DNA from: Quercus robur
Taxonomy: Eukaryota > Streptophyta > Magnoliopsida > Fagales > Fagaceae
Length of the DNA stretch: 64,000 nt
NCBI RefSeq assembly: GCF_932294415.1
Contig: NC_065536.1
Location: 2,790,001 to 2,854,000, forward strand
Reading direction: 5' to 3'
Shown here in pieces: positions 11,770 through 23,754 of this stretch. How positions within the stretch are numbered: the first letter of the stretch is position 1; each line of letters begins with the position of its first letter. Position numbers and translations under genes: made by a program. Under the pieces are notes generated by a model. The model saw nothing but the letters and a program-made list of their open reading frames with translations. It searched no databases and was not told the origin of the DNA.

Positions 11770-13890
11770 CTATAGGGAATTTATATTTGACGTTAAATGC
11801 TCCAAAGTTGCATAAATGGCATTACAATGAGGATGGGTTCTATCTTCTACAGAGAACACATGAACGTTGCTTTCCAACTCAATCCAACTACACCCAGGAG
11901 CCTTTTTTATGCCTAAGCTCCTTAATCTCTTCCTCACATTCATCTTCTCTCCCCATTTGCCCAATATCGAATGCATGTTAGACAGAATAACATGAGCAGA
12001 TACTGCCTTAGGATCCAAATTGAAGATCTTCTCAGCCACTCTCCCAATCAACTCCTTTTTTGTCCAGAACCAACAGGCACTAAGTAAAGCTCCCCAGACA
12101 ACCCCATCTGCTTCAATAGGCATTGCTTTTATGAACTCCTCAGCTTCTTGTAGATAGCCTGAACGGCCAAGAAGATCCACCACACATGCATAGTGTTCCA
12201 AAGTTGGTGTTACTCCATAACTTTTTTGCATTAAGCTGAAAAATTTCATCCCTTCATCGACTAGACCAGCACGACCACAAGCAGACAGAATCCCCACAAA
12301 GGTAGCTCCATTGGGAACAACTCCTTGCTTTAACATTTCCTCAAAGAGTAAAATTGCTTTGGAGCCAAGCCCATCATGTGCATATCCATTGATAAGAGCA
12401 GACCACGCCGTCACATTGGGTGAAGAGATGCTACTAAATGATTTTTGTGCATTGGAGATGCTCCCACATTTGGAGTACATATCTACAAGAGATGTTCCAA
12501 CATAAGCATTTGATTCAAATGGCGTTTTGATCACATGGGCGTGAAGTAATTCTCCTAGCCGAAGAGATCCAAGGCATCTACAGGCATGAAAAAGAGCAGA
12601 AAAAGTTGATCTAGTATGGTCTATGGATAATCTGTGCATAGTCACGTATAGTTTGAAAGCCTCTTCATGTCGATGATTTTGAATGTAACCTGACATCATT
12701 GAATTCCATGTCACTGGGTTTCTTTTCCCTTTTGTTTCTTCAAACAGCTTCAAAGCTTTATCAATTTCTCCATTCCTGGAATACGTAGAAATCATGGTAT
12801 TAAAAGAAACTATAGTTCTTTCCGCCATTCTATTAAACAGTTTCTCAGATTCCTCAACTTGGCCACTCATTGCATAACCTTTAATCATCAAATTATATGA
12901 TACTGGATTCTTTTCAACTAGCCTACCAAAAATAAACTCAGCATCTACAATCCTACCCATAAATATAAGCCCTCCAATAAGTGAATTTGAAGCATTTAAA
13001 CCTAGGTTTCCCATCCAATCATAAACTCTCTTGGCCTCATCAATAGCTTCACAATCACAATAGAATTCAATTAATGCACTAGCAATCGAGTGATCAAATT
13101 CAAATCCATATTTTATCAAAAGCCGATGCGCAATCCTCCCTTCTCTTAGGCTTCCTAGTCTTCCACAAGCCCTTATAACACAACCCAAAGCAAACTCATT
13201 AGGCTTCACCTCACCACTCCCCCTCATCCCCCTAAACAACTCTAAAGCCCATTCACACCCATCCTCGCTCCTCGCATACCCAGAAATCAACGTAGTCCAC
13301 ACCACAACATCCCTAGATGGCATCTTATTAAACACATTCAAAGCCTCACTCATCAAGTTACATTGCACGTACCCCACAAGCATCAAACTCCACAACAACT
13401 CATTTTCACCGTGCAACTCATCAAACACCCGCTTTGCTCCTTCAATATCAATACAACTTGCGTAAAGGTACAACAATGCACTACCCACAAGCTCAAATCT
13501 CTCAAACCCAGATTTCAAAACTAGACAATGTAGCTCTTCTCCCTCACAAACCGACCGGGAATGCGCACATACACTTAACATAGTTGAAAAAGTGGTCTCA
13601 TTGAGCTTTATATTACTACTGTGCATAATGGAAGTTAGTTTCAGAGCTTCATAGTATTGCCACCATTTGGAGTAACCTGATATCATGGTGTTCCATGAGA
13701 CAACAGTTCGTCTAGGCATTTCATCGAACAGGTTCCGAGCAAAGTCGAGCTGGCCATTTTTGCAGTAGTTAGTTATAGAAATGTTGGTAGAAACTATGTA
13801 GTTGTGAGGGGCTTGTGGAGATAAGAACTTGAAACTCTTCCTCCAGAGACTCTGCTTCCAGGTTCCTAGAAATGAATGCTTCGGCAACAT
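11770..13890 (-). CDS. PLS-class pentatricopeptide repeat protein (E subgroup)
   Basis: This intronless 706-residue frame is the one clearly intact host gene in the window. The first residues are basic and hydroxyl-rich (MLPKHSFLGTWKQSLWRKSF), which suggests a mitochondrial or plastid transit peptide. From about residue 30 there are continuous PPR motifs, recognisable by VVSWNTMISGY (63-73), DVVVWTTLISGY (194-205), PVSYNLMIKGY (329-339), IVSFNTMIS (360-368), PVTWNSMMSGY (392-402) and VTAWSALINGY (493-503). The E motif follows, with VVWGALLSACW (597-607) and APGCSWIELESNVHVFSVEDRTHP (about 664-687). There is no DYW deaminase domain. Proteins of this class bind organellar RNA through the PPR array, often at C-to-U editing sites, and recruit a DYW partner in trans. 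The RNA target cannot be read from the sequence here. The ATG is the first in frame and gives a plausible transit peptide. Confidence 0.95.
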   Translation of the reverse strand: MLPKHSFLGTWKQSLWRKSFKFLSPQAPHNYIVSTNISITNYCKNGQLDFARNLFDEMPRRTVVSWNTMISGYSKWWQYYEALKLTSIMHSSNIKLNETTFSTMLSVCAHSRSVCEGEELHCLVLKSGFERFELVGSALLYLYASCIDIEGAKRVFDELHGENELLWSLMLVGYVQCNLMSEALNVFNKMPSRDVVVWTTLISGYARSEDGCEWALELFRGMRGSGEVKPNEFALGCVIRACGRLGSLREGRIAHRLLIKYGFEFDHSIASALIEFYCDCEAIDEAKRVYDWMGNLGLNASNSLIGGLIFMGRIVDAEFIFGRLVEKNPVSYNLMIKGYAMSGQVEESEKLFNRMAERTIVSFNTMISTYSRNGEIDKALKLFEETKGKRNPVTWNSMMSGYIQNHRHEEAFKLYVTMHRLSIDHTRSTFSALFHACRCLGSLRLGELLHAHVIKTPFESNAYVGTSLVDMYSKCGSISNAQKSFSSISSPNVTAWSALINGYAHDGLGSKAILLFEEMLKQGVVPNGATFVGILSACGRAGLVDEGMKFFSLMQKSYGVTPTLEHYACVVDLLGRSGYLQEAEEFIKAMPIEADGVVWGALLSACWFWTKKELIGRVAEKIFNLDPKAVSAHVILSNMHSILGKWGEKMNVRKRLRSLGIKKAPGCSWIELESNVHVFSVEDRTHPHCNAIYATLEHLTSNINSL

Positions 13891-15108
13891 TAAGTGTGCT
13901 TATCACCTTATTGGCGTATGCATCAGCGAAAGATACAGAGAGCTCAAACGCACAGTTTTTCCTGTTTGAAAGAAGTCCAAGAAAATCCTTTACTCATTGA
14001 TTTACACCTTTTCCCACTAAAACGGGCTATTTTCATTCTTCACTTCTCTAATAGGAAGCACGGACATGAAAAATATTAGTTATAGCATTATGAGTTAGCA
14101 ATGTGGGCAAGTCCCATTTTTTATGTATCTTTATCTCCATCTTTTTGTCTCTCTTTTTTTATCTCTGTCACTCACCCTCTGCCCCAAACACACTATTACC
14201 CAATAGGCCAATAATTATAACTTTATTCACAAATCACAACTCACATCTCACTGTCTCAATCACTCAGAAGTTGCAAAAGCAAATAACAGTCTCGGATTCA
14301 CAAACATTATAAACGTATGGAGTGGAGAGAGAAAAATCATATCAAAATCAATGTTAAGTTATGAGGTTGAAGGAGAGAAAAAAAAAAAAAACTTGAAATA
14401 GGCAGATTGGGATTCGGGATGGAGGTCCGGTATCGGAAGTAGGGATCAAGCCACCGGCGGCGACTGGAGGCGTGCGTGATGCGTGGGTCAGTGGCGGCGG
14501 CCTGTGTCTAGCATGGATGGCCGGCGGAGTGGCCGACGGCTGTGGCGTCGCAGCAAGCCGGCGAGTCTCTCTTCTCTAGTCTATCTCCAGTCTCTGTCTC
14601 TCGGTCTCTCTCGACTTTTTCTATTTTTTTTTTTTTTTTTTTTCTGAATTTGGTTTGTAACGTTAATGGTTAATGGGTTTTAATTTTTTTGGGTTGGGCT
14701 GGGCTGTGGGTTAATATCTTAGAAAGAGAGAGGATGGCTGAAAATCTTTGTTTGGATTTGAGGGAGGAGGAACAGAATACACATGGAATTAAATTGATCC
14801 ATTTTCCTTATAAGAGCTTCTTAGTTTGTAAAACCATGTGTTGTGTTGTGCTCTTCTTTATAATATATTTTTATTTAATTGATATTACATGTAAATATAA
14901 TAAATTATTACTTATTAATTTGACAAAAATTATATAATTAGCTATTTATTTATATTTATTTTTGTATTCAATAGTTATTGTCTTACTGATCTCTAAACTA
15001 TTAATATTTTTTTTTAAATTATTGTACAATATAGTTGTATTGTATACTAAATTATATTTAGAATATTATTTTAGATTATTGTATATAATATGAAAATTGT
15101 GAATACAG

Positions 15109-15140
<32 letters not shown>

Positions 15141-16185
15141 ATTTTATTTTTTATTCCTTTATTAACAAATTCTTAGCTCCGACACTGTTGACTCACCTAG
15201 AAAAAAAATCATAGTGCCGCCACTAGTTACATTCTGCATTTATTTTAGTATAAATTTGTTATTTTTCCTTGGTTCTTGGTTCTAGTGCGAATCTCTTTTT
15301 TATAATTTGAAATCCGTGTTTCTCAGTATATATTTTTCATATTTCCTTGGTTGGTTGGAGCAGTGGCTGTTACAAAAACAATATATACTGCATTTTGAAA
15401 TTGAAGATGAGAGACCGAATGAATAACCTTAATGGAACTTGACATGACATATTTTTATGTCTTCTCTTATATACCTTCTCAGTGAAATACAAGTCACAAA
15501 TGGATTGTGTTTGTTGAGAATTTACTCATTTTTCCTGGAGGGCCTTGTCATTCATGTGTTCCTCAGCTCGATTCAAAAGACCCAATTGTTTTGTTTTGCT
15601 TTTTATTTTTTATTTTTTATTTTTTTGGTTTTTTTTTTTTTTTTTTTTAAAGAAGTCTATCATCACAAAAGATTCTTTCGGCCCAACCCAATTGATCAAC
15701 ACAAACTTATTTAACCAACTGCACCAATGTTACAACAGCTGACCCAAAGCGGTCGGCCAGGGCCCAACCCAGTGTTGAGTATGGTCTTGGAATTGGGCCA
15801 ACATTTCTATGTGGTTTTGGTGCAAAAATGGTCAATTCTACTGAATGCCCCAAACCATGTAGACCCTGCCTGTTGTTGTTAGACAACAAAAGACACTTTG
15901 TTATTCCCACTAAAAAAATATATTGATAATTGTAAGAGAATAAGTTAGTAGCTCCAAATTAAATGGTAAAACTTACGAACATTTCAAGTCTTGTTCACTT
16001 TAGACTTGTTCATTTATGATTCAGATTTTGTTTAACAAATCTAATAAATGATATGGAAATATGTATATTGCTAGATCCAAAAAAATAAAAATTGAACCAT
16101 ATAATGAATAGAATTTGAAATGTAGAGGATTATATTCTCTTTTTCCTTGGAGCCTGTGGGGGGTTTTTTTCCCATACACTCGGCT
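13891..16185. other. Intergenic DNA upstream of the PPR gene
   Basis: The first few hundred bases are presumably the promoter and 5' UTR of the PPR gene. A GC-rich island (about 14400-14590) is followed by TC-rich and T-rich tracts, with no convincing protein. An AT-rich block at 14825-15170 recurs near 4375-4530. The sequence near 15173-15220 (TTAGCTCCGACACTG, then GTGCCGCCACTAG) resembles the inner and outer ends of hAT-type elements, but no left end was found. Confidence 0.4.
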
Positions 16186-16266
16186 CATTGTCCTCTTTGA
16201 GGAGCCAAGCCCGTAAGGATTTGTCCTCGTCCCCGAGTGTGGTCTTTGGGATTTTCACCTCTTTGA

Positions 16267-16340
16267 GGCTTGACACCCTTAGTCCCACATCGGTTAGAGA
16301 AGCGCCTCACGCATGCCTTATAAGCCCTTGGAGCAAGGCA
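16267..16340 (+). promoter_or_regulatory. USE + TATA module resembling a Pol III snRNA promoter
   Basis: GTCCCACATCG near 16281-16291 matches the plant snRNA upstream sequence element (RTCCCACATCG). TTATAA follows 25 bp later (about 16317). In plants that spacing is typical of Pol III-type USE/TATA promoters such as U6 and U3; about 33 bp marks Pol II snRNA genes. No U6, U3 or 7SL body follows. The same TCCCACATCG...TTATAA phrase is also common in plant dispersed repeats, so a functional promoter is not established. Confidence 0.35.
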
Positions 16341-16365
16341 TGGTGTACCACTCATCAACATGAAA

Positions 16366-17820
16366 ATCAATGAAGTTCAATATTATATCATAATAAAACA
16401 GAAAGTGTACATGTCTCATGGGAGATGATTTCATTGTATTTTTCCATATCAATCTAATCATGTTAATTTGTACTATCAATGTAATCTAGGTCACAATGCA
16501 GGAAGAATAGCCAAAAACTTCTTGTCCGTCTTCTCATACTTATGAAAAGGGGAACACGATCTAAATCCATGAAAAAGCATACTCAGCTGAGGCCTGAATC
16601 CCTGCATTATTTCTTTTCAGTATACTTTTCATTGCGATTGGGGATGGTGTTATTTATGACACCAACGAATTCAAGAATGCTTGAAGTGGTGCTTACCAAG
16701 ACAAAAGGCTTTTGCAATTCTTGTTCTACCCAAATATTCATTCTTTCATGGTACAAACTACAAATTACTATTTTCAAGGGGCCTTGCAAATCCCATCTCA
16801 TCCTTCTGGCTGTGTTTTTACTTATTAGTATACTTATAAGCTGATTTTTTTTTTTCTTTAAGCCTGTTGGTTGATTTTGAGATGAAAAACTCACTTGCTT
16901 TTTGGCTTGATAATGAGAAGATTGATGGAACTCATATGGCACCAGATGGATTTGAAGCATGGTCACCAAAAACTAGTATGCAACTGAGTCTGAACTTCAT
17001 TGGTACCTTGGGATGTTTTTGCACAGGGTTGGTCTTAATAGATTGCAGATGAGAGAAATGGTGGAATATTCATGGCTGGCATGACAAAGTGAGCCTTTTC
17101 TTTATATTATTTCTAATCATACTTCATTATTGTTGACATCCTATATTAATGGAATAAATCTTGATGATGCTTTTAGATGCAAACAAAAGTAGCTAGAAAT
17201 TTATTTTGGAAGTTAAACTCTGTAGAATTTCTTTGATTGAAGTTTTTAACTAAGGGGACTTGAGTTAAGATCAGCCCCAGGTTTCATTTTGAATTCGGTC
17301 ATTTTCTAATGTACGTTTAGAATTGGCTAGCACAAAATCACTTTTTGATAGTCCCAACATGGATGGAATTCACTTGGAAGAGAGAAATAATGTGAAAATA
17401 TACAATTCATTCATATCCAATGGTATATTATTCTACGAGTCTCAAATCCTAGTTCTTGTCTTCCTTATGTATGTACTATTCTAAAATTTTCATACTGTTT
17501 GGGTTTAAACCTTTGATACAGGTGATGATTGTATTGGAATACAGTGTGGAAATAAGGAATGTTGCATGTATTTACTATTCTCAAAGGATAATACGGATTT
17601 TTGGTTTGTTGGTCTAAGCTACTACATGGCATCCCTTTTGCATGGAGTTTGATTGTTTTAAGGACTACAAGAAATCTATACAGGTACTGCTTCACCTACA
17701 TCATCCATACATACCTTTTAACTAATTATTGACATCTAAGACAAAAAACTATTACAAAGTCCAAGTTTTGGTTTAAAAAGATTGAAAGAAAATGCCATCT
17801 ACCATTATAGTATAGTAAAA
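16366..17820 (+). pseudogene. Decayed polygalacturonase (GH28) copy 1
   Basis: Polygalacturonases hydrolyse homogalacturonan in the cell wall. The pieces seen here are GDGVIYDTNEFKNA (about 16640-16690, the family's GDGVTDDSxAF start), IFKGPCKSHLI (about 16770-16800), MAPDGFEAWSPKTS (about 16935-16978, the APD/KTS region) and GDDC at about 17522, the catalytic GDD motif. The order matches the family, but frames change between pieces. A stop follows directly after GDGVIYDTNEFKNA, and no complete GHG or RIK motif follows. The 5' flank (16375-16495) and 3' tail (17600-17815) recur at 52757-53334, and copy 2 follows immediately, so this is part of a tandem family. Confidence 0.8.
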
Positions 17821-20040
17821 TTAAGGTAATCGGCTTGTACTTCAATGTACTGTATACAGACCCCACTCTGTTAATAGAGAATTTGTTTAATATATAGCCA
17901 AATATATTCAAATCCATGTTCTCATAATGAAAAGGCATACTCAGTTAAGGCAAAGCTAAAGAATGAATTCCTCTAGGGTAATTAATATTGTATTTTTAAT
18001 TATCATTTTAGCTTTCTTAGTTCCTTTCATTTAGGGAAACTTGTCCTAGGTCCACATAACAGAAACATTTGCATGCATTATTAAGAAAATCAAAACCACG
18101 TTCCTTTTCACTTGTGGCTTTAACCTCAAGCAAAAGAGGTACTTCTACTTCTACTATTACCATTATGGTTTTCAATGTTCTTTCCGTTGCTGCTGTTGGG
18201 GATGGCGTTATTGACGACTCCAAAGCATTCAAGAATACAGCCTGAAATGCTTTTTGTTCCTCTCAAACATTCCTTCAGGGTACAACGTACAGTTTTCAAG
18301 GGACCTTGTGAAACCCATCTCATCTTTCAGGTTGTGTTATCAGTATGGTTAGAAGGTGAGATTTTTTTCTTTAAGCCTTTTGATAGTTTTAATGACGAAA
18401 AAATCACTTGCTTTTGGGCTTGATTATGAGAAGATTATTATAACTCTTGTGGCACCAGATGGAGTTGAAGCAGAGTCACCAAAAACTAGTAAGCAAGAAT
18501 GGCTGGTCTTCATAAATATCAAGGGGAATGTCATTGCTAGGGGCTGGTCTTATATATGGCAGAGGAGAGAAATGGTGGAATCTTCATGGCAGGCCTGATA
18601 AAAGTAAGGAATTTTAGTTTCTAATATTACCTCATTAATGTTGACTTCCTATATTAATGGAATAAATATAGAGGATGTTTATGACACAAACAAAAGTAAC
18701 TAGAGATTATTTTGTGGAACCTAAGCTCTGTTGAAATTCTTTCATTCAAGTTTTCAGTGAATGCAGGCCATAATTTTCGCTTCTAGTTCCGATTTGAAAT
18801 TAGGTGGACTTCGAGTTAAGAACAGCCCCAAGTTTTATTTTGGATTTGATCAGTCAAAATGTCCATTCGGAATGGCATAGCAAATAATCACCTGTTGATA
18901 GTCCCAACCTGAACAGAATTCACTTGGAGGAGACAAAAAATGTGAAAATATACAAGTCATTCATATCCACTGGTATATTATTCCACAGGCTCTCAATTCC
19001 TAGTTCTTGTCTTCCGTATGTTTTTACTTTAATAAAAGTTCATATTGTTTGGGCATATTCCTTTTATGCAGGTGATGATTGTATGTCAATTGGAACCAAT
19101 TCTCACAATGTGGACATATGGAATTTTACATGCAGCCAAATATGTGGTACATTCACTGCTTGATACTAAAATTTCTTAGCTGAAAATATAGTCTGCACCA
19201 ATTTGCAAGTTGTAAAAAAGTCAACCTACAAAAATGTCTACCATACCAAGACCCAACGGTCACTTTTGGGATTATTTTCATTTCTAGTTATCTAATAGAA
19301 TATAGTGTATTAGAAAACTTCATTGTTTGTCTTTCTTGGTCATGGTAAAATTCTGAGGTTACAAGAGCCTAGACAAAGGTATCAATGTGCACAAATTTTA
19401 ATATGCTTTTGCTTAATTAATGGCCTGTTTGGATGAAAGGGGGAAGGAGGGGGAGTGAAGGGGAGTAGAGTAGAGTTAGCTAAAAATAAGTTAATTTTGT
19501 GATAAATCTACTCTACTCTACTCTACTCCTCCTCCCTCCCCCTCAATCCAAAATGACCATAAGTGGCAGAAAATCAACTAGTCCCTTTTTCTGACTGATG
19601 ATTCTACCTGTGCAGCATTGGCAGTCTTGGTACAGATAAATCTTGAGCTTGTATTTCAGACTCTTCACAGTGAGGGACTCAACCATCAAACACTCTGCTA
19701 ATGGTGTTCAGATCAACACACAGCAAGGTGGCTCAGGTTTTCTATCCAAAGTAACCTTCCAAAACATTCACATGGACATTGTTCAAAACCCAACTATTTA
19801 AACCAACGCTACTGCCTCACTGAAAAGTGCCCCAATCATACTTTCATTCATATATGGTACTATTGACATAAGAAGCCCATCTATGCACATTGCTAGCAGT
19901 GATTCAAAGCCATGCAGAAATGTTTACAGTTTTGAGAGTGGCATTGCTTTTCTGCCTAAGGAAAGAAACACATGAATCCATTTTGCTGGAAGGCTTATGG
20001 CAGAATACACACAAGTACTCTTCCACCAGTTTCCTGACAT
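17821..20040 (+). pseudogene. Decayed polygalacturonase (GH28) copy 2
   Basis: A better preserved paralogue of the copy at 16366-17820. MVFNVLS...GDGVIDDSKAFKN starts at about 18165 and is followed shortly by a stop. VFKGPCETHLIFQ lies near 18290-18330, and APDGVEAESPKTSKQEWLVF near 18450-18510. GDDCMSIGTNSHNVDIW, the catalytic GDD exon, lies at about 19073-19125. A C-terminal exon begins near 19650 (frame containing KHSANGVQINTQQGGSG and KVTFQNIHMDIVQNP). The exon order matches GH28 polygalacturonases. Frames are disrupted in exon 1 and in the C-terminal exon, and the segment after GDDC lacks GHG. A 139-bp MITE sits in the intron between the GDD exon and the C-terminal exon. It is a pseudogene, although some exons are still open. 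Confidence 0.85.
19421..19559. mobile_element. Tourist/PIF-like MITE, 139 bp
   Basis: The left end TGGCCTGTTTGGATGAAAGG and the reverse complement of the right end TGGTCATTTTGGATTGAGGG form long imperfect inverted repeats. They extend through the GGAGTAGAGTAGAG / CTCTACTCTACTCC arms, so almost the whole element folds as a hairpin. TAA flanks both sides (19418-19420 and 19560-19562). It lies inside an intron of polygalacturonase copy 2. Confidence 0.75.
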
Positions 20041-20157
20041 CCTAAGAAGTTAGCACAGGTAGATGATGATTATGGTGGTCGGTGTTAAATAATAAGTTGT
20101 AATTATGTAAAGTTGATTTTGAGATTGATCAAAGGCCTTCAGGGTCAGGCTTCTAAG

Positions 20158-20680
20158 CTAGGATGCACGGACGCGGCTCCCAGGCCGGCGCACCCGCGTC
20201 CGACGCGGCGGGACGCGGCGACGTGGGAGGGACGCCGCAGACCGCGCGTCCGTCCCGCGTCGTGCCGCGTCGCGCCACGTGGCGGATCCGACTCGGGCCG
20301 ACGCGGCCCAAATCGGGCCGAATCGGTCCGTATCGGCCATATCGGCCGGCGACCGATACGGCCGATACGGCCGAAACAGGCCGGAATCGGCCGAAACAGG
20401 CCGAAATCGGCCGTGAAAATCGCCGGAGAGGCCGAAATTCTGGCCTCAGATGCGTTTCTTGCCTTATTCTTTCTTTGTTTTGTGAATCAAGTATATTAAT
20501 GTGTTTTTTAAGAATATTTTAATAGTAAAAATATATAGAAAATATAAATAAAAATATTTTTAATAATTTTTTAATCGCCGAGTCCCGCCGCACCCGCACC
20601 CTACTTTTTCAAAAATTGCCGAGTCCCGCACCCGCACCCGCACCCGCACCCGAGTCCCGAAACGCACCCGTGCTTCATAG
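20158..20680. mobile_element. GC-rich non-autonomous TIR element with 8-bp target duplication
   Basis: CTTCTAAG is present directly before (20150-20157) and after (20681-20688) the element; a further G makes it 9 bp. The left end reads CTAGGATGCACGGACGC and the reverse complement of the right end reads CTATGAAGCACGGGTGC. The left half is strikingly GC-rich, with runs of 'GGACGCGGCG' and many tandem variants of ATCGGCC / GATACGGCC (about 20280-20420). Near the right end CACCCGCACCCG repeats. An 8-bp duplication suggests hAT and a 9-bp one would suit Mutator, so the superfamily is left open. There is no transposase. The open frames inside are products of the GC bias. Confidence 0.7.
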
Positions 20681-21165
20681 CTTCTAAGTACAAGGGTCAA
20701 ATCTCAACCCTCAGAATTTTTAGAGCATGTCTTTGAGCAATGGGGTAAGTTTTATGAGTTGTTTGATGCATTTCTTTTGTGGAAATGATATTTTGCTTAT
20801 TTACCTAAGAACCATAAAAGACCGGTTGGTGATGTTTCTGAAATATTGTTTACAAATGCAAATTAAACTCATTATCCAAGGATTACTTTTCTTGTTGGCA
20901 TAATATTTTTCTCTTTTGGACTTCTTGATGAATACAACTATATAACCCTTTTCAATTGTCATATTTTCACTTGATAAGTGAATTGTCTATGAGAGTATGT
21001 AGTTGTGTCACATTCGTAGGAGGGATATTTTCTTCCATAAATATAACCCCATTCTATTCATTGGCATGTTTTTGTATTCATTGTCAAAGTCAAAGTCCTG
21101 GGTATTTTCTTCATTCAATGAGAATATTTCCGTAGCAATAGTAATCAAATTGAAATGATGCTTAA

Positions 21166-21469
21166 GGGTTTGTTTGGATTAAACTTATTTTGCTGAAACT
21201 GAAAACTGAAAACACTGTAGCAAAATAATTTTTAAATGTGTGAATAGTGCCGTAGAACCCATTTTTAATAAAAAAGTTGTTAAAAAGTGATATTTGTGGG
21301 TCCGTGAACAGCGCATGGATGCACTGTTCATGGTAGAAAAGTCAACCTTTACGGCTGAAAGAAAAAAAAAAAAAGGACGCGTTTACTGCGTGCAACTGTA
21401 GCGTGGTCCCATGCCCAAAACACAAACGCTGAAATGCAATAAGCGCCAAAACCAAAACCAAACGGGTAC
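21166..21469 (+). mobile_element. PIF/Harbinger-like MITE, family A, copy 1
   Basis: It starts GGGTTTGTTTGGATT and ends CCAAACGGGTAC, with TAA on each side (21163-21165 and 21470-21472). Diagnostic interior phrases are AAACTGAAAACACTGTAGC, AATAATTTTTAAATGTGTGAATAG and TGGGTCCGTGAACAG. Two more full copies lie at 27900-28212 and 28232-28533, and a broken start at about 61588-61625. Confidence 0.7.
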
Positions 21470-23754
21470 TAAGTGTTGCTACTAGTGGTGGATGTCAGAC
21501 ACGGCACAATAAAGTCCACGCCCTCTTGTGTGGGGCACAATGTTTCTACATTGATGTTTAAGTTCAAAAAAAAGAGTGAATAACAATGTTAAAAGGTTTG
21601 GCATGCGGGTACTTAGAGAATGAAGTGAGAAAGATTTGACAATGTGAAAGTGACTTCAATTAGAGGGCATGGAACTTGAAATGCAAAGAACGTGTGGTCT
21701 ATCACCTATAAACTGTATAGAATAGGACCAATAGGTGGGTGGTGCACCTATAGTCATGGACGATACTGTTAATAGTTTCCCCATTTAGATAAGAAAATTG
21801 TACTAGTGGGTTGCATTTTGTATTAAGATGGTATACTATCATGCCTTCCCCCCAATGGGCCCTGCAATTGGGCCAAAAATGTTGATAAATGACCTTTACA
21901 AGTTAGGAGGTGGAAAATTACAAAGACAATTGGGTGAAAAATGAGTCAAAAGTTAGGCCACTGAAAAAATTCCTTTTATTTTGATTTCAAAAGTAGGAGA
22001 AATTTTATTTGAAACCCTATAATTTAAGGGTATAATAAATTAAACATGAAAGTTTCAAATGTAACAAATTAAATCTTGAAGTTTTAAAAAAGTAACAAAT
22101 TAAACCTTAACTCATTTAAGTGGAATGAAATTGTGTTTGAGTTTAATATGAACTGTAAGTTTAATTTTTTAGCTTTTCAAAAGCTTAAAGTTTAAATTGT
22201 TACTTTGAAACTATAGTATTTAAATTGTTACTTCTTTAAATTATAGGATTTAAATTTTTTTTTACCAAAAAAAAAAGTACAAGCCACACATAAAATGTTC
22301 ATCCTCTACCTCATTACAAGTGGTCGATAAGTACCTTAGAAATATCTTTGGCTAACTTTCTTAATAATGGTGACATAAAAGGCAGGGGACATAAAAATAA
22401 AAACTTTTTTTTTTTAACTTTTGACTAGGTGAGGAAAGAAATGCTACTTGAGTGATATTTTTTTTTTTTTTAATTATACCACTTCATGAAGTGTGTAAGG
22501 GCACATTTGAAACTAATATTAATATGCCATGGTGGGGAATAAGTTGTTCTTAAAAAAAATGGTGGGGAATAAGTGATGTGAAATTTCTCTCTCTCTTGAA
22601 ATCACTTAGGTAGAAACAAGATTAAATCAAAATTTGTCCCTCTACCGTGGTGGGGACAAATGACTTTTATCCGAATCTAAAAAATCCCCCTCGAACTTTT
22701 TGATTCTTACACGTTAACCAGGTTATGCTATATCACAATGCAAAATTATAATTTTTTTTCTCCCCATAATTCTAGCCACTAGGTTATAGAAAATAGGAAA
22801 GAAATTATTAGAATTTTCTCAAGTTCATTTAGCAATCTAATGCTTAAGAATGATGAAATATGAAATATTCCTACTTCATTCAAGCCCTTCTCGATTGTGA
22901 ATTGAATCTAAAATTATATTTAACTCTACAAATGCCTTTGTCATTCACCCTTTTACTTGTAACTAATTTGAAGGTCAATTATATTTTTGCAGAAGTCCAA
23001 AGTAGTCATATGAATTCTTTGCAAGCAAAGAACATGACTAAAGATATTTTTGTAATTTAATTTTCATTTTCTCACTGAATGTAAATCAATCAGGTCCAAC
23101 TTAATTTCCTAAAAGGTTTCGTATGCTCAAATACCATGAAGATAAAATATAGCCTAAGGTCTTCTCTTTGTGTTCATCACAATGTTTGGCTCTGTCTCTA
23201 TCTGTTGGGTTTTAAATGAAGGAATTGTTGTTCTAGATCTATGTTGTCTGTTGACCATTCTCAAATTCAGCACTCTATGGTGTTTGCCTTTTGTCTGTTA
23301 CTTCAAATTTGACAAATGATCTCTTCATTGTTCTTTCTAAATAGAACCTCAACCTGTTGTCCTAAATTGCAAGCTTTGGAGCCAAAATATGTGTAGAGTT
23401 TCTAAGCCAATTAGATCATCACTATTCTCTCAAAAAAAGAAAAAAAAAAAGGCCATCACTAAGGCCTTAATGCCCCAAAATTGCAGGTCAATATAAATTC
23501 AATCTAATTGAAATTCTAAAATATTTTTAAAAAATTATTAAAAATATGCTAAACCACCATGAATGATCAATTTTCCATAACAATTCAAAACTTCAATTTT
23601 TTTAAAATTAACAAGTCTCCCACATTATACACAGTCATACACCAAACAATCTCTCTCTCAACACGAAAATAGCTGAGTCTAAACGGTTAACTGTGTTTGT
23701 ATTTCTTGTTTCTACTAACTATATAAAAAAAAAAAAGCCAATGGCTTTTTCTAC

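Noticed and set aside
16542-16969. Frames on both strands of 100-120 codons
   Set aside because: They are out-of-frame readings of the polygalacturonase copy 1 exon and its intron.
20113-20522. Two overlapping Arg/Pro-rich frames
   Set aside because: They are long only because GC-rich repeats contain few stop codons, and they run across the element's left border.
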